Shown here piece after piece: positions 17,521 to 26,334 of a stretch of DNA of 64,000 nt. Numbering within the stretch: the stretch's first letter is position 1; each line of letters opens with the position of its first letter. Under the pieces are notes generated by a model, which did no database searches, was not told the DNA's origin, and saw only the letters and a program-made list of their open reading frames with translations. The DNA lies in assembly GCA_963759055.1 (NCBI GenBank), contig CAVWYD010000009.1, forward strand, positions 62,001 to 126,000. Reading direction: 5' to 3'. Both the position numbers and the translations under genes were made by a program. The stretch is from Thiosocius sp963759055 (GTDB lineage Bacteria; Pseudomonadota; Gammaproteobacteria; Chromatiales; Chromatiaceae).

Positions 17521-19285
17521 ATGCAATTCAAACGTTTGCAGCAGATACGTGCTGGTTGGTCAGAGCAGTTGGACGAATCGCGCATTCGTCTGGCCCGCCC
17601 GGATGCATTGGTGCCGCTGGCAGTTCTGGGGCTGTCGACGGGGATCCTGGCGGGAGGCGTAATTGCTCTGTTTCGTCTGTTCGTTGAGGGTATCCAGGAC
17701 GGTGTCCTCCCCGGTGACGGGCCAGAGAACTACGAGTCCTTGCCGGATTGGGCCCGTCTTCTGTTGCCCGTGCTGGCCGCCGTGTTGCTCGCAGTGATGT
17801 TTCGCTGGTTCGCAAAAGGCATTCATGTCCTGGGTGTGGCGCGGGTGATGGAGCGTATGGCGTACCACCAGGGCCGGTGCAATCCGCGCGGATTTCTGTT
17901 GCAGTTTTTCGGTGCCGCAATAGCTATCATCGGTGGCCACTCGGTCGGTCGCGAGGGGCCGCATATCTTTCTCGGTGCCTCTGCCGGCAGCCTGCTGGGC
18001 CAACGCTTGTCCCTGCCCAATAATGTCATTCGTGCCCTTGTCGGCTGTGGTGTCGCTGCCGGCATCGCTGCGTCCTTCAACACCCCGTTGGCCGGTGTGG
18101 TGTTTGCGCTCGAAGTGGTGATGATGGAGTACACGGTTGCCAGCTTCATCCCGGTGATTCTCGCCGCGGTCAGCGCGACCACGCTTTCGCGTATGGTGTT
18201 CGGCGATGACCAGGCATTCGCGGTGCCCATGATGGCGATGGGTTCACTGCACGAACTGATGCTGGTCCTGGTTCTGGGGGTGCTCGCCGGTGCTTTTTCG
18301 GCAGGCTTCATCCACATCGTGCAGACCGTCGCGGGCCGTTCACGTGAGCTCGCGATCTGGTGGCGCATGCTGCTTGCGGGCATCCTGATGGGCGGGGTCG
18401 GAGTGCTGTTGCCCGAGGTGATGGGCATCGGCTACGACTCGGTGGAAACGGCCCTGAACGGCGGTTTCGCAATCACCCTGTTGGTCGTCCTTCTGGTCGG
18501 TAAACTGCTGGCAACCTCGATGTGCATCGGGCTGGGTGTGCCCGGGGGCATGATCGGGCCGGCGTTGTTTATCGGCGCAATGCTCGGTGCATTGGTCGCG
18601 GAACTCGCTACGCTGGTTTCCCTGGGGCCGGAAAGCCAGGTCGGCTTTTTCGCCTTGCTGGGAATGGGCGCGATGATGTCTGGCAGTCTGCAGGCACCCC
18701 TGGCGGCCCTGACCGCCATGCTGGAACTGACCGACAATCCGGAGATCATTTTGCCGGGCATGCTGGCAGTGGTGGTTGCCGGGATCACGGCCAGCGAGGT
18801 CTTCGGCAAGGAGTCCCTGTTTCTCACCATGTTGCGCGCCAGCGGCCTCGACTATGGCACACAATCCCGTGTTTCAGGCCCTGCGCCGTGTCGGCGTGGC
18901 CAGTGTCATGGAGCGCAGCTTCGTTCAGGTGGGACAACAGCTCTCGCGCGAACAGGCGAACGAGATCCTGAACGACAATCCGGCCTATCTGCTGATCGGC
19001 GGTGACGATGCAGTGCAGGTACTGATGCCGGCGGTCGAGCTGGCAAAGTTTCTCGAGTCGCCCGATCACGAAGATAGGGAAGCGATGATCGACCTGTTGC
19101 GGATTCCGGCGGCAAGGCTGGAGGTCGCCAGCATCCACCTTCAGGCCAGCCTCCAGGAGGCCTGGACGGCCTTTGAGGAGTCCACGGCCGAGGCGTTGAT
19201 CGTCGAGCGGATGACCGCGCCGGGGATCCGGCGAGTCTACGGTGTGCTCATGCCCGAAACGGTGGAAAAGTCATACCGCTTCTAG
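17521..19285 (+). CDS. CLC-family chloride channel/antiporter with C-terminal CBS region (one +1 frame break)
   Basis: Removing one base near 18855 (the GG of TATGGCAC) yields 587 residues. The membrane part has about ten hydrophobic helices and the CLC selectivity-filter motifs: GREGPHIFLGA (helix F, gating glutamate), FNTPLAGVVFALE, and GLGVPGGMIGPALFIG (helix N). The break lies at the membrane/cytosol border, after LRASGLDY. The downstream frame, AHNPVFQALRRVGVASVM, is a CBS-pair regulatory domain that usually binds adenine nucleotides. The gating glutamate suggests a Cl-/H+ exchanger, but this is inference. The start is ATG 17521, where the conserved protein begins. Confidence 0.85.
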
Positions 19286-19290
19286 CCGAT

Positions 19291-19308
19291 CGGCAGGCAC
19301 AGCCTGCC
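19291..19308. repeat. Small palindromic repeat after the CLC gene
   Basis: The hairpin GGCAGGC-ACA-GCCTGCC followed by CTACGAG begins a few bases after the CLC stop. The same design occurs three times between hynL and hypE (29835-29924). It is probably a dispersed extragenic palindrome that can also protect or end the clc transcript. Confidence 0.65.
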
Positions 19309-19357
19309 CTACGAGACCTGGCCGGTTAGGCTGCAAATCCGGATCCCGCATGCAGGC

Positions 19358-19879
19358 TCAGGTCTCCAGCAGTCGCGGTATGAGTTCGACCAGGTTGCAG
19401 GGGCGGGTGCGATAATCCAACTGATGTGCGATCAGTTTGCTCCAGCCATCCTTGCAGGCGCCGGATGAGCCGGGCAGACAAAAGATGAAGGTGCCGTTTG
19501 CCACACCCGCAAGGGCGCGCGACTGCATGGTCGACGTGCCGATCAGGTCATAGGAGATCATCCGGAACGTCTCGCCGAATCCCTCGATAACCTTGTCCAG
19601 CAGGGGGCGCACTGCCTCCGGCGTGCCATCGCGTCCGGTCAGGCCCGTGCCGCCGGTGGTAATCACTGCATGCACGCCGGGGTCGGCGATCCAGCGCGAG
19701 ACCGCAGCCCTTATCTGGTACATGTCATCGCGAACGATGCATTGCTCCCGAATATGATGGCCGACTTCGGTAGTCATGCGATGCAGCACGGCGCCGGATT
19801 TGTCATCCGCCTCGGTTCGGCTGTCGGAGATGGTCATCAGGGCCAGGTTCAGGGGGATGAATTTGCGTTCTTGGCTCAT
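19358..19879 (-). CDS. moaB: Molybdenum cofactor biosynthesis protein MoaB
   Basis: The protein has 173 residues, matching MoaB/MogA-like molybdopterin adenylyltransferases. Motifs are LALMTISDSRTEADDKSG (MPT-binding start), VITTGGTGLTGRDGTPEA (the GGTG-x-RD-T signature) and FCLPGSSGACKDGW. MoaB/Mog proteins adenylylate molybdopterin before metal insertion. It sits 48 bases downstream of hypD on the same strand and may be cotranscribed with the hyp genes. Confidence 0.93.
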   Translation of the reverse strand: MSQERKFIPLNLALMTISDSRTEADDKSGAVLHRMTTEVGHHIREQCIVRDDMYQIRAAVSRWIADPGVHAVITTGGTGLTGRDGTPEAVRPLLDKVIEGFGETFRMISYDLIGTSTMQSRALAGVANGTFIFCLPGSSGACKDGWSKLIAHQLDYRTRPCNLVELIPRLLET

Positions 19880-19927
19880 GTTTCACTCGCTGGTTTTAGA
19901 AACAGCATAGCCGCTCGGACGGGGCCT

Positions 19928-21019
19928 TCAGGCCGCAACTTCGACGCCGTTGGACAGCCAGATCCGGCAGGCACCTTCGTCCGAGACCATGCAGGGTCCG
20001 ATCGGGGTGCGCGGCGTGCAGGCCGTGCCGTATAGCCTGCATTGGTTTGGATAGACTTTGCCCAGTACGACGCGGGCGCAATCGCAGCCGGGTGGCATCT
20101 CGCCGGCGCGGCGTCGTTGGTCTTCGCTGTAATCGTGGAAGCGCACGCGCGCGTCGTTCTTTGCATAGTCTGGGTGTATGGCGAAACCGGAAGCCGGGAT
20201 CTCGCCGATACCGCGCCAGTTGGCATTGCTCACGGCCATGGCGGTCATCAGCTGGGCCTTGGCGTCAGGGTTGCCGCCGGGTCTGACAGCCGCCTGATAG
20301 CAGTTGTCCAGAAATGCGCGTCCTTCGATGTACTGGCGCAGGACGGAGTAGGTGGCGGCCAGCAGGCTCTCGGTGTCGAAACCGGCCACGGCCGCGGGAA
20401 TCCCGTGATCCTCGGGTACGAAGTTCCATTCCTCGGGTCCCATGACGGTGGCCACGTGGCCCGGTGCGATCAGGCAGTCAAACCCGGCCTGTTCGGAGGC
20501 GAGCAGCATGGCCACCGCGGGCCAGGTCAGGCGGCCTGAAAGCAGTACGGAAAGATTGTCAGGGACGCCTTCGACCAGCATGGCGGCCACTGGCGCCGTG
20601 GTGGTCTCGAATCCGGCGGCGAAGAAAACGACCTGGTTCTCGGGGTTCTGTTCAGCAATCAGGCGGGCTTCCGTCGGTGATGCGATCGGTCGCACATCGG
20701 CCCCCGCCGCGCGTGCCTCGGCGAGCGAGCGGATATCACCCTTCGGCACGTTTACCGGGACGCGCAGCATGTCACCGAAGGCGACCAGGATCACGCCGTC
20801 CTGTACCGCGAGCTGGACCGCCTGATAGATATCCTCTTCCGGACAGACGCATACCGGGCAGCCCGGTCCGGGGATGATCTCGATGTTGGCGGGGAGCGCG
20901 GTGCGCATGCCCGAGAGTGTCACCGAGCGCTCGTGGCCGCCGCACACGTTCATGATGCGCACCTTGTGCTCGAGGGGCAGGGCACTGATCCGCTCAAGCC
21001 ACAGACGTGCCTCAGTCAT
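19928..21019 (-). CDS. hypD: Hydrogenase maturation factor HypD
   Basis: The protein has 363 residues and works with HypC as the scaffold where the Fe(CN)2CO unit of [NiFe] hydrogenases is assembled. Motifs are IMNVCGGHERSV (catalytic CGGHE), PGPGCPVCVCPEED (GPGCPVC), FFAAGFETTTAP (GFETT) and the [4Fe-4S] region with CMVS and CRIW at the C-terminus. The start at 21019 (MTEARLWLERI) overlaps hypB by eight bases; longer starts would read through hypB. It is the last of hypC-A-B-D. Confidence 0.96.
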   Translation of the reverse strand: MTEARLWLERISALPLEHKVRIMNVCGGHERSVTLSGMRTALPANIEIIPGPGCPVCVCPEEDIYQAVQLAVQDGVILVAFGDMLRVPVNVPKGDIRSLAEARAAGADVRPIASPTEARLIAEQNPENQVVFFAAGFETTTAPVAAMLVEGVPDNLSVLLSGRLTWPAVAMLLASEQAGFDCLIAPGHVATVMGPEEWNFVPEDHGIPAAVAGFDTESLLAATYSVLRQYIEGRAFLDNCYQAAVRPGGNPDAKAQLMTAMAVSNANWRGIGEIPASGFAIHPDYAKNDARVRFHDYSEDQRRRAGEMPPGCDCARVVLGKVYPNQCRLYGTACTPRTPIGPCMVSDEGACRIWLSNGVEVAA

Positions 21020-21857
21020 GTGAAGGGTGGCTGTGGTCGTGCGGATGTGCGTGCAGCAGCTGTCCGTCCGGCTGAATTTCCGGACGCAGGGTCTCGCCGC
21101 GGGCCACGCGCTCGACCGCGGCGTTATGTTCGGCACGCAGCCAGCCGAGCCAGGCGTCCATGCCCTCACCGCTGCGTGCCGACAGCGTAAACACAGGCGC
21201 GGTGCTGGCCAGTTCCCGCAGGTGCCTTTCGGCCTTTTCCGGCAAAAAGTCATCGAGCACCGTGAGCAGATCGGATTTGCTGACTAGCATCAGGTCTGAC
21301 GCACGAAACATCACCGGATATTTTGCCGGCTTGTCGTCGCCCTCGGTCACCGACAGCAGGGTGATGTTGCGGTGCTGGCCGAGATCGAAACTGGCCGGGC
21401 AGACGAGGTTGCCGACATTTTCGATAAACAGGATGTCCACATTGTCCAGATCGAGCTGATGAAGTGCCTTGTGCACCATGTGGGCGTCGAGATGGCAGGC
21501 GGTGCCGGTGGTTATCTGAACGGCTTCCACCCCTTTCTCGCGGATGCGCCGGGCGTCGTTCTCGGTTTCCAGGTCACCCTCGACCACGGCAATGCGCATT
21601 TCGTCTGCGATGGCCGAGATGGTCTCCTCCAGCAGGCGTGTCTTGCCTGACCCGGGGGATGACATCAGGTTGATCGCCAGCACACCATGTCTGTCGAAGT
21701 GTTCGCGATTGTGTGCGGCGATGCGATCATTCTCACTCAGCAGCCCCTGCAGAACAGAGATCGCCTCTTTGCCCGACTCGGTCTGCGCGAGTTCGCCGTC
21801 GCCTTCGATCAGGTGACGGTTGCCTTCGGTGACGTTGCATCCACAGGTCTTACACAT
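21012..21857 (-). CDS. hypB: Hydrogenase nickel incorporation GTPase HypB
   Basis: The protein has 281 residues and is a GTPase that delivers nickel to the hydrogenase large subunit with HypA. The N-terminal CKTCGC is the high-affinity nickel motif. MSSPGSGKTRLLE is the P-loop, EGDLETENDARR the switch I region, ENVGNLVCP the second metal site and switch II, and VSKSDL the NKxD-like specificity motif. Unusually, the histidine-rich stretch lies at the very C-terminus (HAHPHDHSHPSHD) instead of behind the N-terminal motif, where many HypB proteins carry it. Start ATG 21857 follows hypA by 17 bases. Confidence 0.96.
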   Translation of the reverse strand: MCKTCGCNVTEGNRHLIEGDGELAQTESGKEAISVLQGLLSENDRIAAHNREHFDRHGVLAINLMSSPGSGKTRLLEETISAIADEMRIAVVEGDLETENDARRIREKGVEAVQITTGTACHLDAHMVHKALHQLDLDNVDILFIENVGNLVCPASFDLGQHRNITLLSVTEGDDKPAKYPVMFRASDLMLVSKSDLLTVLDDFLPEKAERHLRELASTAPVFTLSARSGEGMDAWLGWLRAEHNAAVERVARGETLRPEIQPDGQLLHAHPHDHSHPSHD

Positions 21858-21874
21858 ACTAGGCCCTTGATTCC

Positions 21875-22231
21875 TCAGGCGCTCCGGCGCCTTTCCAGTT
21901 CGACGCTCATGAGCAGCATTTCATCGCCGCTCAGGAGCTGGGTCCGGTAGTCACCGCATGCACCGCACAAAAGACGGTTTGCCGTGGCTTCGGACTCTGC
22001 GCCGCAGCTCAGGCATTTAACCTTGACCGGCGACTGCTCGATTGACAGTTCGGCGTCTTCTGCCACCGTACCGGCGGCCGCGATCGGGAAAGCATCGCTG
22101 AGCAAGCTCGCTTCGACCCCCGAGAGAGGTCCTATGCTGAGCAGAATTCGGCTGATGCGTTCGGCATTCTCGCGCTGCGCGATCTGCTCGATCTGGCTCA
22201 TCAGGCCCTGGCAGACCGCCAGTTCATGCAT
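21875..22231 (-). CDS. hypA: Hydrogenase nickel chaperone HypA
   Basis: The protein has 118 residues. The N-terminal MHELAVCQGLMSQIEQ has the nickel-binding MHE motif, and the zinc ribbon uses CLSCG and CGACG pairs (KCLSCGAESEATANRLLCGACG). It binds HypB for nickel transfer. ATG 22231 was chosen because the MHE motif must be N-terminal; upstream in-frame codons belong to hypC in another frame. It overlaps hypC by eight bases. Confidence 0.95.
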   Translation of the reverse strand: MHELAVCQGLMSQIEQIAQRENAERISRILLSIGPLSGVEASLLSDAFPIAAAGTVAEDAELSIEQSPVKVKCLSCGAESEATANRLLCGACGDYRTQLLSGDEMLLMSVELERRRSA

Positions 22232-22463
22232 GCTGCCCACTCTCCGCCGCCAGCATCTCGTCGTAGATCTCCCAGGCTGTGGCGGCCTCTTCGGGAGATA
22301 CCTTCTGAATGGCATAACCGACGTGCACGATGACGAAGTCGCCGTCTTCCAGCGGTTCATGCTGCATCATGAACAGACTTACATCGCGTTCCACGCCTTT
22401 GGCTTCGCAGCGCGCGTTGAAGCCGTCGATGTGTTTGATTTGCATTGGGATGCCAAGACACAT
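22224..22463 (-). CDS. hypC: Hydrogenase maturation chaperone HypC
   Basis: The protein has 79 residues. The N-terminal MCLGIPMQI contains the essential Cys2 that holds the iron ligand complex, and VGYAIQKVSPEEA is the conserved HypC/HupF segment. It is the first gene of hypC-A-B-D and diverges from the hydrogenase protease gene with only 57 bases between the starts. That short gap must hold both promoters. Confidence 0.95.
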   Translation of the reverse strand: MCLGIPMQIKHIDGFNARCEAKGVERDVSLFMMQHEPLEDGDFVIVHVGYAIQKVSPEEAATAWEIYDEMLAAESGQHA

Positions 22464-22520
22464 GATCTGCTACTTTAAGCCTCTGAGTTAACTTCTTCCG
22501 TTCAAGGTCACCGAAACTTT

Positions 22521-22988
22521 ATGCGCACTACGCTCATCCTCGGCATCGGCAACAATCTCCTGACCGACGAAGGGGTCGGGATACATGTGGTCCGCCACCT
22601 CGAGGAGCGCCATGATGGCGAGCCGGGTGTCACCTTCCTCGATGGCGGCACACTCAGTTTCACCCTGGCCGAACCTATTGCGGAACACGACAACCTCATT
22701 GTCGTCGATGCCGCCCGGTTTGGCGAACCTGCGGGTACGGTTCGTTGCCTCGAAGGCGACGATATGGACCGCTACCTGACGGGTAACAGGGCCAGTGTGC
22801 ACGAGGTGGGGTTGATGGACCTGTTTGATATCTCCCGCCTGTCCGGCACTTTTCCCGAGCATCGTGCGCTGATTGGTGTGGAACCCCAGTCCCTGGATTG
22901 GGGCGAGTTCCCGAGCTCCAAAGTGGCGCCCAAGATCGCCGAGGTGGCCGCCATGGCAATCGCGCTCGCACAGCGCTGGCGTCATTAA
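22521..22988 (+). CDS. hynD: [NiFe] hydrogenase maturation endopeptidase (HyaD/HupD family)
   Basis: The protein has 155 residues. ILGIGNNLLTDEGVGIHVV includes the conserved glutamate of the nickel-sensing site. IVVDAARFGEPAGTV supplies the second acidic ligand, and ASVHEVGLMDL carries the histidine of the third (H-x-x-GL). The enzyme removes the C-terminal tail of the large subunit after nickel insertion; here the predicted target is the 15-residue tail of HynL. It diverges from hypC. The family assignment is firm, but the symbol follows the Isp-type hydrogenase naming and is my choice. Confidence 0.92.
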   Translation: MRTTLILGIGNNLLTDEGVGIHVVRHLEERHDGEPGVTFLDGGTLSFTLAEPIAEHDNLIVVDAARFGEPAGTVRCLEGDDMDRYLTGNRASVHEVGLMDLFDISRLSGTFPEHRALIGVEPQSLDWGEFPSSKVAPKIAEVAAMAIALAQRWRH

Positions 22989-23431
22989 TTATCCACTAAT
23001 ATACTGTTTTGACTCTTGATGCAGATCATAAGGGTGAACCGGGTACAGCCATCGCTGTGCCGAATCAGAAAGGTGGCGGTGATAACCATGAGCGGGTTGG
23101 ATTCGATTCCGGTGATTCTCGGGGGCCGATCGGACGGTGATCTTCGTACCCAGAATCTCAGGCCTCTGTTGCTGCAGGTCATCAGGAGACATTTTTCCGG
23201 CATTTTGCAGAAAAGCACGGGAAATGGCCGAAAATTGAAGATAAGCGGTTGATTATATAGGCAAATTCAGGTTTTTCAAGGACGCTAATTTGCCCTTGTT
23301 GTCCCTGGGTCAAACAAAGTGGAACTAACGGAAGCCAGGGTGGTTCTGCACCCCGTCTGCTGGTGCTAGATTGAACACAAAAGGAGAACCAATTTTCCTT
23401 TCTCACTGATCGCAGAATCGGGAGGCGCAAA
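22989..23431. other. 443-bp intergenic region between the protease and dsrC-like genes
   Basis: There is no credible coding sequence on either strand. The AT-rich stretch at 23230-23300 and the strong GGGAGG ribosome-binding site at 23420-23425 suggest that dsrC has its own promoter here. I found no unambiguous sigma-70, sigma-54 or FNR-type site. Confidence 0.45.
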
Positions 23432-23821
23432 ATGAGGATGGAAGAAGCAAAGGGCCGGATAGCCACTCCGGAGTCCCGGGAGCATGCGTTAATCGAAGTC
23501 GAAGGGCGCTACATTCAGATCGATCAGGAGGGATACCTGGTGGATCCGGACGATTGGACAAAGGCCGTCACCGAGTATATGGCCGAGATCGACGGCGTCG
23601 AGCTGGTGGATGACCACTGGTTGCTGATCGATTTTCTGAATCGCTTCTACGCGGAATACCAGATCGCACCGGAGATGCCGGTGTTGGCGCGTAATCTGTG
23701 CAAGGACCAGAACGATTGCCGCTGGACCCGAAAGTACATCAAGCAACTGTTCCCCGACGGTGCCAGGACAGCCTGCCGCTATGCAGGTTTGCCGGCTCCG
23801 GTAGGCAGGAGTTGTGGCTGA
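23432..23821 (+). CDS. DsrC/TusE-family sulfur relay protein in the hydrogenase cluster
   Basis: The protein has 129 residues and is a clear DsrC relative: IQIDQEGYLVDPDDWTKAV, DHWLLIDFLNRFYAEYQIAP and the C-terminal arm ACRYAGLPAPVG. DsrC carries sulfur on two C-terminal cysteines and exchanges electrons with DsrK/HdrD-type proteins. Here the first arm cysteine is present, but the last one sits in GRSCG, with 12 residues between the two cysteines instead of 10 in canonical DsrC. There is also an N-terminal extension of about 17 residues and an additional pair (LCKDQNDC). A good Shine-Dalgarno lies seven bases before ATG 23432. Lying upstream of hynS-isp1-isp2, it may be the partner of Isp2 or a regulator; this is inference. 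Confidence 0.88.
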   Translation: MRMEEAKGRIATPESREHALIEVEGRYIQIDQEGYLVDPDDWTKAVTEYMAEIDGVELVDDHWLLIDFLNRFYAEYQIAPEMPVLARNLCKDQNDCRWTRKYIKQLFPDGARTACRYAGLPAPVGRSCG

Positions 23822-24108
23822 GCATCGGGCTCCGGGTGTTATTGCCCGGCCTGATCGTTGCTGATCTGCGCGACCTTCGGTGCTGCAGGGGATTCTTCGA
23901 TCCTCTGCGCTCGCGGTCGCGCGCCGCAATGTTCCGCACCGGAAATGGGGTGGCAGAAAGCGACCGAACGCGGGTTTGTCATGCTCCCGTCGACGCCATC
24001 GATAATCAATTAAGCAAAAGCTGATATAAGTCAGTTCAACAAGCCTGTCCGCAAGCTATTATGTCGCCAGTACGGTAATGCCTGTCTATCCTATTATGGA
24101 GCCGAGAC

Positions 24109-24537
24109 GTGTCAGGTTTGGACGCAATTGACGTCAAAGTCGTTAAGCCCATGGGCCTCACGACCGGCAATGCGTTACCGATTCTGCACGAGATCCGGCA
24201 CGCGCTTGAAAGGCTCGCATCGACCGGCGAACCGACGACAATTGATCTGTCGTCCATACCGCTTTCCTCCGAAGACCGCGACCAGCTGCTCGACATCCTC
24301 GGAAAAGGTGAGGTCGAGGCCAGGCTCGACGCCTTCGGGCCTTCGAATATTCGGGAGACCGCGTATCCCGGTGTCTGGCTGGTACAGCACATGAATCCCC
24401 AGGGTGAGGAGCATTCGTCCCTCATCGAGATCACACGTTTTCCCTCTCTGCTGCTTACCCCCGAGGCGGATGTGAACGATTCCGCGGCGGCGCTTGCAGA
24501 CTGGCTTACGGCGTCAGGACGGGAAGATGCGGATTGA
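24109..24537 (+). CDS. hupH: HupH/HyaF-type hydrogenase expression protein (single domain)
   Basis: The protein has 142 residues. The block ILGKGEVEARLDAFGP and IRETAYPGVWLVQHMN is the HupH C-terminal domain of hydrogenase accessory proteins (HupH, HyaF, HoxQ), which help small-subunit maturation or export quality control. Full-length HupH proteins carry two such domains over about 280 residues, so this is a one-domain form. A GGAG site at 24098-24101 supports the GTG start at 24109. It lies 42 bases upstream of hynS on the same strand. Confidence 0.8.
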   Translation: MSGLDAIDVKVVKPMGLTTGNALPILHEIRHALERLASTGEPTTIDLSSIPLSSEDRDQLLDILGKGEVEARLDAFGPSNIRETAYPGVWLVQHMNPQGEEHSSLIEITRFPSLLLTPEADVNDSAAALADWLTASGREDAD

Positions 24538-24579
24538 ACACTGAACACCAACTCGCTTTGAAGCAGGAGTAATCAAAAG

Positions 24580-25671
24580 GTGGATGACCTAACTCTCAGT
24601 GAACGTCTGCGCCAACGCGGCGTATCGCGCCGCGGCTTCATGAAATTCTGCGCCGCCACCGCGTCCATGATGGCGCTGCCGCCGATCATGATCCCGAAGG
24701 TGGCCGCGGCGCTCGAGCAGGCGCGAAGGCCATCAGTGATCTGGCTTTCGTTCCAGGAATGCACGGGCTGTACAGAATCATTGACCCGCAGTCATGCCCC
24801 GACGATCGAAGGCCTGATCTTCGATCATATCTCGCTTGACTATCACCACACGCTGCAGGCGGCTTCCGGTGACGCCGCAGAACATGCCCGCGATGAGGCC
24901 ATGAAGAAGAACTGGGGCGAGTACCTGCTGGTCGTCGACGGCTCGATTCCTCTGGGTGAAAACGGCAACTTCTCCGCCATCGCGGGGATAAGCAATCTCG
25001 AGATGCTGAAAGAGGTGGCTGAGGGTGCTGCGGCGATCGTATCAGTCGGTACCTGTGCGGCCTTCGGCGGTCTGCCCATGGCCAACCCGAATCCTACCGG
25101 TGCGGTATCGGTCTCGGACATCATCAAAGACAAGCCGATCGTGAACGTTCCGGGCTGCCCACCGATTCCGACGGCGATTACCGGCGTGCTGGCACATTTC
25201 CTGACCTTCGGCCGACTGCCCGAACTGGATCATCTGAATCGCCCAAAGGTGTTTTTTGGCCAGAATATCCACGATCGTTGCTATCGTCGTCCGTTCTACG
25301 AGCGTGGCCAGTTTGCCGAGACCTTCGATGACGAGGGGGCGCGCAAGGGCTGGTGTTTGTTCAAGCTGGGTTGCAAGGGACCGACGACCTACAACGCCTG
25401 TGCCACTGCCAAGTGGAACGAGGGTACGAGCTTTCCAATCGAGTCCGGGCACGGCTGTATCGGTTGTTCCGAACCGAATTTCTGGGATGCCGGTGGCTTC
25501 TACCGCGCCTTGTCCCTGCCTCACACGAATGTCGGCGACACCATTCTGACCGCGGGTGCCGCGGGTATCGCCCTTGGTGCGGCGGCAGCCGTCCTGAACC
25601 GCAAGCGCAAGTCTGACGCGGTGGACAACCGCGAAACCATCACCATCAAAGACCTGAGTAAGGAGTCCTAA
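24580..25671 (+). CDS. hynS: [NiFe] hydrogenase small subunit, Isp-linked (HynS/HydS type)
   Basis: The protein has 363 residues. The Tat signal has RRGFMKFCAA, so the enzyme faces the periplasm. The proximal [4Fe-4S] cluster ligands start at ECTGCTESLTR; VGTCAAFGG and NVPGCPPIP follow. The distal and medial clusters use HDRCYRR, CLFKLGCKGPTTYNAC and GHGCIGCSEPNFWD. A C-terminal hydrophobic helix (TAGAAGIALGAAAAVL) could anchor it to the membrane. The GTG start has an AGGAG site 11 bases upstream. The operon order hynS-isp1-isp2-hynL is that of purple sulfur bacterial hydrogenases, with an extra gene before hynL. Confidence 0.96.
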   Translation: MDDLTLSERLRQRGVSRRGFMKFCAATASMMALPPIMIPKVAAALEQARRPSVIWLSFQECTGCTESLTRSHAPTIEGLIFDHISLDYHHTLQAASGDAAEHARDEAMKKNWGEYLLVVDGSIPLGENGNFSAIAGISNLEMLKEVAEGAAAIVSVGTCAAFGGLPMANPNPTGAVSVSDIIKDKPIVNVPGCPPIPTAITGVLAHFLTFGRLPELDHLNRPKVFFGQNIHDRCYRRPFYERGQFAETFDDEGARKGWCLFKLGCKGPTTYNACATAKWNEGTSFPIESGHGCIGCSEPNFWDAGGFYRALSLPHTNVGDTILTAGAAGIALGAAAAVLNRKRKSDAVDNRETITIKDLSKES

Positions 25672-25674
25672 ACC

Positions 25675-26334
25675 ATGGATGCCAATGAGCTACTCGCCTG
25701 GGCTCGGGGTTCGGGGTTCGATATCGCGCTGACCATCTTCGTGGCCGGTATGTTGTTGCGGCTGTTGGAGGTCCTGGCTCTGGGCAATAAACCCGACCTG
25801 TCTGCGCCGCGTGGCAGTGGCCCCAAGGGGGGCGTGCAAACCTTGTTGAGCCGCAACCTGCCGCGTAAGGCGGTCTTCGAAAAGGAACCGCTGCGCATCA
25901 TCAACGGCTATGTGCTGCACATCGGTTTTTTCATCGTCCTGTTTCTGTATGGTCCACACATCGTGCTGTTCGAGTCGTTCCTTGGATTTGGCTGGCCGGC
26001 CTTGCCTTCGGGGATGATCGATGCGGTCGGTGCCATCACGATTCTTTCGCTGATCGCCGCGCTCGTGTTCCGGCTCAACAACAAGGTGATCCGCTTCATT
26101 AGCACGAAGGACGACTATGTCGCCTGGACGGTGACCCTGTTGCCGCTATTGACCGGATACATGGCCTATAACCATCTGGTCGCCTCGTACACCATGATGC
26201 TTGCCTTGCACCTGCTCAGCGTCGAACTTTTGCTGGTGGTCGCACCTTTCACCAAGCTGACCCATATGTTCAGTTTCGCCATGGCCCGCTGGTACCAGGG
26301 TTATCAGGCCGGCCGTAGAGGAGTGGAATCATGA
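25675..26334 (+). CDS. isp1: Isp1, membrane cytochrome b subunit of the hydrogenase complex
   Basis: The protein has 219 residues and resembles the NarI/DsrM-type cytochrome b family. It has about five transmembrane segments, with candidate haem-b histidines in NGYVLHIGFF, LALHLLSVEL and KLTHMFSF. It would take electrons from HynS and pass them across the membrane to cytoplasmic Isp2. It starts three bases after hynS and overlaps isp2 by four (ATGA). Confidence 0.93.
   Translation: MDANELLAWARGSGFDIALTIFVAGMLLRLLEVLALGNKPDLSAPRGSGPKGGVQTLLSRNLPRKAVFEKEPLRIINGYVLHIGFFIVLFLYGPHIVLFESFLGFGWPALPSGMIDAVGAITILSLIAALVFRLNNKVIRFISTKDDYVAWTVTLLPLLTGYMAYNHLVASYTMMLALHLLSVELLLVVAPFTKLTHMFSFAMARWYQGYQAGRRGVES

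Noticed and set aside
23100..23130. Sigma-54 (-24/-12) promoter before the hydrogenase genes
   Set aside because: No GG-N10-GC pair with TGGCAC and TTGC elements could be found upstream of dsrC or hupH.
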